Shown here: one piece after another, positions 1 through 5,762 of the stretch
How positions within the stretch are numbered: position 1 is the stretch's first letter
Layout of the letters: the number at the start of each line of letters is the position of its first letter
Source: Methanobacteriota archaeon
Lineage (GTDB): Archaea; Thermoplasmatota; Poseidoniia; Poseidoniales; Thalassarchaeaceae
Direction: 5' to 3'
Length of the DNA stretch: 7,635 nt
Assembly: GCA_002731195.1 (NCBI GenBank)
Contig: PCAI01000001.1
Span: 3,129-10,763 of the forward strand
Notes under the pieces: generated by a model
Databases searched by the model: none
Told to the model about the DNA's origin: nothing
Seen by the model: only the letters and a program-made list of their open reading frames with translations
Program-made: the position numbers and the translations under genes

Positions 1-795
1 AATCTAATCAATTGCGCCGATAGAATTATCAAAATAGAGGAGAATAAACCGATTACTGAATCAACAGGCAAGTCATATGGGGATTTAATAAAAATCCCAG
101 ACTCTGAAGTAGTTACAAGGCCAATATCCATTATGTCTTTAATAAATTGGACTAGAAAAATGGAATTCAGAAATCCTATTGATACAATTGGACGAGTCAC
201 TCCTGCTTTGTTGGCACTTCTGATATCGTTCTCATTAATAGACAATATAAATTATGAATCAATCGACAACCAGATATTATCTTCATTGATATTATTGCCT
301 GCTTTCATAACTTGTATAATTTCTCCGGCATTGATTAATAGATTCAATGAAGAAGATTGTGGTAAGTGGTGGTATATCAATTTAGGAACTAAATTCCGTC
401 CTATTAGCTCATTTATTGGGGCATCACTTTTGCTACCTCTGCCCTTAACTTATCTGTCTTGGTTTATAATTATTGGAGATAAATCTGTGCTATATTCAAA
501 TGACGTGATTATTTGGCTATGGCTTCCTGCACTATCTATGATTGATTTAGCCATAGCTTCTTCAGCATTGCACTTTTTAGTTTCAGATTTACAAAGATCA
601 CATGCTTCTTCTAGTTCACTACTTCTGATATTCTTAGTTTGGCCATTTTTAGAGTTATCAGAGGCATTATCGGCCATTATGACTGATGGAATGTCATTTT
701 CTTTGGAAATTGGTTCTCCCTTAGTTTCCTGTTTATTTGCTAGTTTAATTTCCTCTTTAGTATGGTTAGTTGCCGTATTTCTTCCAGATGCATAA
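1..795 (+). CDS. ccmB: CcmB-type heme exporter permease, probably fused to a CcmA-like ATPase (5' end outside window)
   Basis: Membrane subunit of the CcmABCD ABC complex that handles heme for c-type cytochrome maturation in the cytoplasmic membrane. From the Met at base 133 there are 220 residues with six hydrophobic segments (about 19-36, 49-68, 91-113, 125-150, 161-182, 196-216). This is the usual CcmB length and topology, and a basic/acidic stretch 'RKMEFRN' precedes TM1 as in CcmB. Sequence identity to textbook CcmB is weak; the downstream ccmC and ccmD decide the call. The frame is open without a stop from base 1, while the other two forward frames stop within 21 nt. The 44 upstream residues begin 'CADRIIKIEENKPI', which resembles the C-terminal end of an ABC ATPase ('..ADRvi.l..G.i'), followed by a linker of about 25 residues. 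I therefore annotate the CDS from the window edge as a likely ATPase-permease fusion. If the proteins are separate, ccmB would start at 133, but there is no Shine-Dalgarno there and no stop for the upstream gene. Confidence 0.75.
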   Translation, partial: NLINCADRIIKIEENKPITESTGKSYGDLIKIPDSEVVTRPISIMSLINWTRKMEFRNPIDTIGRVTPALLALLISFSLIDNINYESIDNQILSSLILLPAFITCIISPALINRFNEEDCGKWWYINLGTKFRPISSFIGASLLLPLPLTYLSWFIIIGDKSVLYSNDVIIWLWLPALSMIDLAIASSALHFLVSDLQRSHASSSSLLLIFLVWPFLELSEALSAIMTDGMSFSLEIGSPLVSCLFASLISSLVWLVAVFLPDA

Positions 796-833
796 ATCAT
801 AGTATTGATGACCTATAATTAAGTGGGAGCAGC

Positions 834-1556
834 ATGCCTGATTACAAGCAAGCCTCTCTGATACTAATCTTGTTGGGTTTATTCGGGTCCTCAGTATCGA
901 TATTATTGGGTTTTATTTGGGTTCCAGGCATTGATCCCACAACTGTGCAGCAAGGTTCTGCTGAGTCTTATAGGATATTGTTCTGGCACGTTTCATTCGC
1001 TTGGTGTTCCTTTTTATCATTCTTGATGCTTTTCACAGGCTCAATACTTTGGTATCTTAAAAATGACGATTTTGGTTGGAGACTATTCTCTACTGGTTCT
1101 GACATGGGATTATTGTTCGGCTTAGGAGTAATAACCTCTGGGCCGATATGGGGTTCTGTGGCTTGGGGGAAGGCATGGGATTGGGGAGATTTACGACTAA
1201 ACTCCTTTGCCTTACTAACTGCTGTTGCAATATTTCTAGTCATGTCAAGAAAATCTCAACCTGACACCTCTCAAACTAGAGATACACTTTCAATAATAGG
1301 CCTATTTGGATTCTTCTTAGTTCCTATAACTGCAGTAGCAACCACGCTGTATAACCGAAGACACCCTCCGATAATTATTATTGAAGGTGAAGATACTGGT
1401 TTACCTAATGAATGGTTGATTGTCCTGATGTTCTCTTTCTTTTCCTTCTGTATTTTATTTATTGGGATTTCCTTACTTAATGACAATATAAATCAGTTAG
1501 AATCAAAAATGGAAAAATATCAGCGTATAATAGATAGTGAGGGGGGTTCAAATTGA
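834..1556 (+). CDS. ccmC: Cytochrome c maturation protein CcmC (heme delivery to CcmE)
   Basis: CcmC is the polytopic membrane protein that binds heme on the outer face of the membrane and passes it to the chaperone CcmE. The 240 residues have six hydrophobic segments (about 8-29, 48-73, 87-107, 122-138, 152-170, 192-214). Family landmarks are visible: 'YRILFWHVSFAW' with axial His52, 'GPIWGSVAWG' (103-112) leading into the tryptophan-rich heme loop 111-124, and the second axial candidate His177 in 'NRRHPP'. The heme loop reads 'WGKAWDWGDLRLNS'. Against the usual WGxWWxWDxRLT, one of the paired Trp is Ala and a Gly is inserted before the Asp. The C-terminal tail (217-235) is a short charged amphipathic helix. 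A GGGAG at 825-829 lies 4 nt before the ATG. The gene follows the ccmB stop by 38 nt and its stop overlaps the start of ccmD, so one transcript is likely. Confidence 0.93.
   Translation: MPDYKQASLILILLGLFGSSVSILLGFIWVPGIDPTTVQQGSAESYRILFWHVSFAWCSFLSFLMLFTGSILWYLKNDDFGWRLFSTGSDMGLLFGLGVITSGPIWGSVAWGKAWDWGDLRLNSFALLTAVAIFLVMSRKSQPDTSQTRDTLSIIGLFGFFLVPITAVATTLYNRRHPPIIIIEGEDTGLPNEWLIVLMFSFFSFCILFIGISLLNDNINQLESKMEKYQRIIDSEGGSN
1541..1550 (+). promoter_or_regulatory. Purine-rich Shine-Dalgarno deciding the TTG start of ccmD
   Basis: The last codons of ccmC contain a run of six G preceded by GTGA, ending a few bases before the TTG at 1553. It is a reasonable partner for the CCUCC end of archaeal 16S rRNA. 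It supports initiation at the non-ATG codon that overlaps the ccmC stop (TTGA). Confidence 0.5.
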
Positions 1557-1708
1557 CAGGCCTAACGGAATTAGCAGTTGCATACATTATTATGATTGGA
1601 ATAATAGGTGGTTATGTATGGAATCTATTTTCTAAACTCAAAGATATTGAGTCACGTATCGAGGGAGTAGAAATTAACTTCCTAAAAGAGGAATCCGAGG
1701 ATGAATGA
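1553..1708 (+). CDS. ccmD: CcmD-like single-span membrane protein
   Basis: Small open frame of 51 residues that is easily missed because of its TTG start, which overlaps the ccmC stop by 4 nt (TTGA). A strong G-rich Shine-Dalgarno lies just upstream in the ccmC tail. CcmD is a short membrane protein that stabilises the CcmABC complex and helps release holo-CcmE. The size, position directly after ccmC and design fit: a short N-terminus, one hydrophobic helix at about residues 7-25 ('ELAVAYIIMIGIIGGYVW'), then a charged amphipathic cytoplasmic tail with Lys/Asp/Glu/Arg. CcmD proteins have little sequence conservation, so the call rests on topology and synteny. The only internal Met (residue 14) would cut the membrane helix and is an unlikely start. 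Confidence 0.8.
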   Translation: MTGLTELAVAYIIMIGIIGGYVWNLFSKLKDIESRIEGVEINFLKEESEDE

Positions 1709-1756
1709 TACATTTCTCATGAAAACACTTCTAACATGTATTATCTAGGGCATTAT

Positions 1757-1761
1757 GAGGT
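1757..1761 (+). promoter_or_regulatory. Shine-Dalgarno of nmd3
   Basis: GAGGT sits 6 nt before the ATG at 1768, a good archaeal ribosome binding site that fixes the nmd3 start. A weak TATA-like stretch (TGTATTAT, 1737-1744) is centred about 27 nt upstream of the ATG. Whether nmd3 has its own promoter or is read through from ccmD cannot be told from sequence. Confidence 0.6.
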
Positions 1762-1767
1762 AATAAC

Positions 1768-2820
1768 ATGTCAGAGGGCGCGTTTTGTATTACTTGTGGC
1801 GCAAAACCGCCTCTTACTTCTGGTAGAATGTGCGAGATATGCTTTAGAAAAAGAAACCACCTCTCTACAATTTCTGAGAGGATACAGCAATATAGATGTC
1901 CTAAGTGTAATAAATACGAAATAAGTGGCAGATGGTCAGAAATGAATAATGACAATCTAGCCGATTTAAGAATTAGAGAAAATTTACAAATATATCCTAA
2001 TTCTACTGAAATTGAACTAGGTTTTGCCATTGAGGAAATAGATGACAGATCTGTTAGAATGCATGTCGATGTAGCAGGAAAAATAGAAGGTTATTTTTTC
2101 CAAGATAATCACACATCTTTGATGCAAACCAGTAATGCAGTTTGTCCTGCTTGCACTAGAAAAGCAGGTTCTTACTTCGAGTCAATAGTTCAACTTCGTT
2201 CGGCTGGAAGAAAACTAAATTCTGATGAAATAAAGGAAGTTAGAGACACTTTAGATGAAATGTTAGAAGATATGGAACCCGATCCGATGTTTTTCATAAC
2301 AAGCGAAGGGCCGGTTACAGGGGGCTGGGATATGCAACTTGGTTCGAAAGCGATGGCTAGGAGTTGGGGAAAAAAACTCACTCAAAAATTTGGCGGAACA
2401 ATAAAGGAAACCTCAACGGTTGTAGGTTCTAATGATGGTATTGAAGTTACTAGGCTGACAATGAGTTACAGAAAGCCAGCATATGCAATTGGTGATGTTG
2501 TTAAATTAAAAGGTGAGTTATGGCTCATCAGCCGATGGCAAAAAGATGGCCCAGTTTTGCGTAGGATAAAATTCTTCGAAAGAACGGGAGTTTCTTGGAG
2601 GGACATGGAGAAAAGTACTGTGATATGCTCCCTTAAAGAACAATATACAGTTGACATCCTAAACCGTGACAGCTCTGCTGTTGAGATTATGGATCCAGTT
2701 GATTATAAAATTGTTACAGTTGCACTACCATACGATGACGACAATCAAACATCTAAAATAAGAATTGGATTCATAGATGATGCATGGTTAGCAATACCTG
2801 GTACTAATTCGGAGATTTAA
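1768..2820 (+). CDS. nmd3: NMD3 family large-subunit ribosome assembly factor
   Basis: Archaeal homologue of eukaryotic Nmd3, the adaptor that binds the subunit-joining face of the large ribosomal subunit; in archaea it is presumed to act in late 50S assembly or quality control. The 350-residue length is typical of archaeal members, which lack the eukaryotic nuclear export tail. Zinc-binding CxxC pairs are visible at Cys7/10, Cys22/25, Cys44/47 and Cys126/129. The last is followed by the family signature 'GSYFESIVQLRS' (134-145). The region after about residue 175 ('GGWDMQLGSKAMARSWGKKL', then 'FGGTIKETSTVVGSNDG') matches the conserved central domain, and 'YAIGDVV' opens the OB/SH3-like C-terminal part. 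The isomerase gene begins 2 nt after the stop, implying co-transcription but no obvious shared function. Confidence 0.94.
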   Translation: MSEGAFCITCGAKPPLTSGRMCEICFRKRNHLSTISERIQQYRCPKCNKYEISGRWSEMNNDNLADLRIRENLQIYPNSTEIELGFAIEEIDDRSVRMHVDVAGKIEGYFFQDNHTSLMQTSNAVCPACTRKAGSYFESIVQLRSAGRKLNSDEIKEVRDTLDEMLEDMEPDPMFFITSEGPVTGGWDMQLGSKAMARSWGKKLTQKFGGTIKETSTVVGSNDGIEVTRLTMSYRKPAYAIGDVVKLKGELWLISRWQKDGPVLRRIKFFERTGVSWRDMEKSTVICSLKEQYTVDILNRDSSAVEIMDPVDYKIVTVALPYDDDNQTSKIRIGFIDDAWLAIPGTNSEI

Positions 2821-2822
2821 AT

Positions 2823-3866
2823 ATGGATAACAATCATAGTATTTCTGATTTGGTAGAAAAACTCGACAAACAAGATATGTGCGGATTTACTCGGAATTTT
2901 GTTAATGATCTCGAATCTTCATTTGCAACAGAGATAGAGATAGATCAAGACTTGGATTGGTCTGGAGTTTTATGCCTTGGAATGGGCGGTTCAGGGGCCG
3001 GAGGTGATTTTCTAAAAACAATTTCAGATCATTCAGGAGGCATCCCCTTTGTAGTATGGAAGGACTATGGACTCCCCTCATGGTGGGGCTCAGATTGGTT
3101 AGTTATTGCTACTTCTTACTCTGGAAATACCGAAGAAACCCTTGATGGTGTAACCAGTGCACTGAAACAAGGAGGTACTGTAATTGGCATAACCTCTGGC
3201 GGAAAACTCCAAGAAATACTCTCTGATAATAATAATTCTCTTTGTTTGTCTATTCCGAGTGGACAAATGCCCAGATCTGCTTTCGGACACTTGTTTGGCA
3301 CCCAATTGTCCATTTGTTGGGCGCTTGGAATTTTCCAAAAACCTAGTAAACAAGATATTACTGATATGCTCGCTAGATTACGTAAATTATCTTCTGATGC
3401 AGATGCCATAGGGGGCAATGGACTAACTCTCTCAATGGCCAAATCTATGTTGGGTAAGCAAATTGGTATAATTTCTCCCACTTTGTTAAGCTCAGCTGCA
3501 AATAGATTCGCAAGTCAATTGAACGAAAACTCAGAAAGATTTGCAAGACAGGTAAATTTACCTGAAATGAATCATAATGAAATTGTTGCATGGGGCTCGG
3601 CCGATAGAAACTCTAATTCTGACATATATTTCTCATGGGGAGGACTACAACCAAGAGTAAATGCTAGATTAAATTGGATGTTAGAAGAAATGAGTACTGA
3701 ATCCTCATGGATAATTAATTGCGAAGGACAATCTTTACTCGAGTGTTTATTATATGCTGCACATATCACTGACTGGGTATCTATAATACTAGCATTAATA
3801 GAAGATAAAGATCCCTCTGAAATGGCTCCAATCATTTCATTAAAAAAACACCTTTCTTCAATTTAG
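2823..3866 (+). CDS. Bifunctional phosphoglucose/phosphomannose isomerase (SIS domains)
   Basis: Cytosolic isomerase interconverting fructose 6-phosphate with glucose 6-phosphate and mannose 6-phosphate. It serves gluconeogenesis or glycolysis and supply of mannose for glycans and lipids. The 347 residues contain an N-terminal SIS domain with the glycine loop 'GMGGSGAGGD' (53-62) and the phosphate-binding 'SYSGNTEE' (98-105), and 'PRSAFG' (150-155). The second SIS domain carries 'NENSER' (234-239) and 'LPEMNHNEI' (246-254). Glu235 as catalytic base and His251 for ring opening are 16 residues apart, as I recall for the Pyrobaculum enzyme (Glu203/His219). The C-terminus ends with the family pattern 'ALIEDKDPSEMAPIISLKKH'. 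This family is reported from Thermoplasma and Crenarchaeota. GGAGAT at 2811-2816, in the end of nmd3, is the likely ribosome binding site. The last 4 nt overlap the convergent M23 gene. Confidence 0.93.
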   Translation: MDNNHSISDLVEKLDKQDMCGFTRNFVNDLESSFATEIEIDQDLDWSGVLCLGMGGSGAGGDFLKTISDHSGGIPFVVWKDYGLPSWWGSDWLVIATSYSGNTEETLDGVTSALKQGGTVIGITSGGKLQEILSDNNNSLCLSIPSGQMPRSAFGHLFGTQLSICWALGIFQKPSKQDITDMLARLRKLSSDADAIGGNGLTLSMAKSMLGKQIGIISPTLLSSAANRFASQLNENSERFARQVNLPEMNHNEIVAWGSADRNSNSDIYFSWGGLQPRVNARLNWMLEEMSTESSWIINCEGQSLLECLLYAAHITDWVSIILALIEDKDPSEMAPIISLKKHLSSI

Positions 3867-4486
3867 TATATAGGGCCCATGACTAGTCTTGGATCTGGAT
3901 AATTTAGTAACGCCTCTTCTCTATCTTTAGGGTCTACTACACCTGGCATGTCGTGAGTAGTTGGTTCAATTAATGATAATTGAAAATGAAGGTGAGGATC
4001 CCATCCTCCATTTTCATGTTTGTCGCCCATCCAACAGATTATTTCTCCTCGACTTATTTTTTGTCCAATAGTTTTTCCTTCTATTGATGCAGCATCCAAG
4101 TGCCCATATAGTGCCCATACAAATGTCCCTCCGACATCATGTTTTGTGATTATGACATATCCATAGTCTCCGTCGGCAGGGTTGTAACCAAAATGTGATA
4201 CTTCTCCATCATCAAAAGCCATACAAGGAGTTCCAACGGGCGCTCCTATGTCTATTCCAATATGGAGAAATCTACCATCAGAAAATAGATCTGTTGAATA
4301 CATGCCAGGTCTTAATTCATCATATCTTCCGATATCGTATTCAAACTCTGAAGGAACATAACTTCCTTTCGTAAAATCTCTAACTTCATATTCTTCTGGA
4401 AGATTAACTACTGGATGATATTGACCCGTTTTCCAATTTACCATGCCATTCCGAAAAAGAAGTAACTGATGATTTTTTCCAATCAT
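3863..4486 (-). CDS. M23 family (LytM-type) zinc metallopeptidase, no signal peptide
   Basis: The LytM/M23 fold normally cleaves glycine-containing peptide cross-links in murein. All active-site residues are present: zinc ligands His75 and Asp79 ('HIGIDIGAPVGTP'), general His129 ('YGHLD') and His165/His167 ('PHLHFQL'), so it should be active. There is no signal peptide or membrane helix, and residues 1-70 are a short unrecognised N-terminal region. It therefore looks cytosolic. The motif 'ENGGWDPHLHFQ' recalls M23 domains fused to class III aminotransferases and small-molecule kinases in other lineages (from memory), which hints at a non-murein substrate; archaea of this kind are not expected to have peptidoglycan. 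The start is taken at the ATG overlapping the rmuC stop by 1 nt (TGATG). A TTG at 4489 would add one residue. The gene is translationally coupled to rmuC. The true substrate is unknown. Confidence 0.85.
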   Translation of the reverse strand: MIGKNHQLLLFRNGMVNWKTGQYHPVVNLPEEYEVRDFTKGSYVPSEFEYDIGRYDELRPGMYSTDLFSDGRFLHIGIDIGAPVGTPCMAFDDGEVSHFGYNPADGDYGYVIITKHDVGGTFVWALYGHLDAASIEGKTIGQKISRGEIICWMGDKHENGGWDPHLHFQLSLIEPTTHDMPGVVDPKDREEALLNYPDPRLVMGPIY

Positions 4487-5655
4487 CAATCTACATTCTC
4501 GGACATTTCTAGGATATCTTTAGAACCTGAAGAAGGTAATGTTTCAACATCTTTCAAAGTCCTCTCCATTGCTTTCAATCTTCTCATCATTGAGTCTTTA
4601 TTATTCTCATTCGAAATCGTATTTGCAGCTGTATTGAGTTGTTTGTGTAACGTTGTCATCATTTCTCCAAATTTGACAAATTCTGTTTTAACTCCGCCAA
4701 GGACCTTCCAAACCTCACTAGCAGAAGCTTCTAGTGCAAGTGTTCGAAAACCCATCTGTAGACTATTTACGAATGCAGCCAATGTTGAAGGTCCGGTAAC
4801 TACAATTTGATGATCTCTTTGAAGTGCCTCAAACAAACCCGGCCTTCTTACGACATCAGCATAGAGTCCTTCTGTGGGCAGGAACATAACAGCGAAATCA
4901 GTAGTATATGGTGTAGCAATATATTCCTTTCGAATCGTTTTCGCCTTTCCAGTAACATTTGAAGCAAATGCGGAATATGCACTTTCAATGAGTTTCTTAT
5001 CTCCACCATCATAAGCATCTAATAGCCTCTCATAATCCTCCTTCGGAAATTTACAGTCTATGGGCAACCAAACTGGATTATTGATATCTCCATCGGTACC
5101 TGGGAGTTTGATAGCGAATTCGACTTGCCCTTTGCACGAAGGGTGTGTTTTCACATTCTTCTCATATTGGTTGGGAGATAGTATGTGGTGTAGTATTTGC
5201 TCTGCTTGTATTTCCCCCATTGCTCCTCTCGTGGAAACATTTGCTAAAACCTTCTTCAAGTCTGCAGTGTCTGTTGCCAAAGCCTGCATTTCGCCTAAGC
5301 CACGTTGAACAGCTTCAAGACGATCACTAACAAGTTTAAATGACTCACCAATCCTTTTTTCAAGTGTTGATTGTAATTTTTCATCAACAATCAATCGCAT
5401 TTCATCTAACTTCTTCTCATTTCCTTCTTTAAGGTCCTTTATATTCTCAGAAACACCGGACAAGTGTATTTGCTGTGCCTTTCCAAGGGCTTCCAATGTG
5501 TCCATCAGAGCCTTAGTACGTTCAATATCCATTTCTCTTATTTCCTTACGTAATTCCATCCCTTCATTTGAATCCTTTTTATTAATTGTATGCCAAATTA
5601 GCATAGTCAAGACAATCACTAGTAAGCCTATAATGACCAACTCAGTATCTGACAT
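4486..5655 (-). CDS. rmuC: RmuC family protein (DNA recombination limiting, membrane-anchored)
   Basis: RmuC proteins are predicted PD-(D/E)xK nucleases; the E. coli member lowers the frequency of DNA inversions at short inverted repeats. The 389 residues show an N-terminal membrane anchor (about 6-24), a long charged coiled coil (about 30-140), then the RmuC domain (about 143-345). Nuclease-like elements are 'GAMGEIQAEQIL' (144-155), 'VEFAIKLPG' (178-186) and 'LPIDCKFP' (197-204), with Glu148, Glu179 and Asp200-x-Lys202 as candidate metal and catalytic residues. 'MFLPTEGLYADVVRRPGL' and 'VTGPSTLAAFVNSL' are further family landmarks. The wording is very close to bacterial RmuC of the 'RG.wGE...vEFAIKLPG...LPIDaKFP' subtype, so horizontal acquisition from bacteria is plausible (inference). 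It is the first gene of an operon with the M23 gene. A TATA-like box 26 nt before the ATG suggests a leaderless mRNA. Confidence 0.93.
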   Translation of the reverse strand: MSDTELVIIGLLVIVLTMLIWHTINKKDSNEGMELRKEIREMDIERTKALMDTLEALGKAQQIHLSGVSENIKDLKEGNEKKLDEMRLIVDEKLQSTLEKRIGESFKLVSDRLEAVQRGLGEMQALATDTADLKKVLANVSTRGAMGEIQAEQILHHILSPNQYEKNVKTHPSCKGQVEFAIKLPGTDGDINNPVWLPIDCKFPKEDYERLLDAYDGGDKKLIESAYSAFASNVTGKAKTIRKEYIATPYTTDFAVMFLPTEGLYADVVRRPGLFEALQRDHQIVVTGPSTLAAFVNSLQMGFRTLALEASASEVWKVLGGVKTEFVKFGEMMTTLHKQLNTAANTISNENNKDSMMRRLKAMERTLKDVETLPSSGSKDILEMSENVD

Positions 5656-5762
5656 AATTAATTATTGAAATCGAGAGTATTTTAACTAATTGTTTCAAAA
5701 CTTATTTTTGCAATGAATCTCCAAACAGTTGTTCTTAGGTAGTTGAACTTCTTGGGCTGAAT
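5656..5762. promoter_or_regulatory. Divergent promoter region between rmuC and asd
   Basis: 107 nt of AT-rich DNA between two divergently transcribed genes. It must hold both promoters. For asd no Shine-Dalgarno precedes the ATG and nothing TATA-like lies about 27 nt upstream. The best candidate is a T-rich CTTATTTTT at 5701-5709, which would give a leader of about 30 nt; this is weak. I see no clear inverted-repeat operator. Confidence 0.5.
5678..5685 (-). promoter_or_regulatory. Candidate archaeal TATA box for rmuC (leaderless)
   Basis: On the minus strand the sequence TTAAAATA is preceded by an A/G-rich stretch that could serve as BRE. Its centre is about 26-27 nt upstream of the rmuC ATG. 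That is the distance normally found between TATA box and transcription start in archaea, so transcription would begin at or next to the start codon. No Shine-Dalgarno is present, consistent with a leaderless transcript. Confidence 0.5.

Noticed and set aside
450..800. 116-codon frame on the minus strand opposite ccmB
   Set aside because: Highly charged antisense product with no recognisable domain. The plus-strand frame has a coherent six-helix membrane protein, so this is a shadow.
1709..1767. Short ATG frame and possible small RNA between ccmD and nmd3
   Set aside because: The frame ends after 9 codons and no stable hairpin is evident. The segment is better explained as the nmd3 leader with its GAGGT site.
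3099..3481. Two minus-strand frames of 84 and 121 codons inside the isomerase gene
   Set aside because: They lie fully within a gene whose SIS motifs and catalytic residues are intact, and they show no domain of their own.
4469..4810. 113-codon plus-strand frame opposite rmuC
   Set aside because: The antisense RmuC frame has family motifs along its whole length. The plus-strand product is low-complexity hydrophobic/serine-rich with no homology I recognise.
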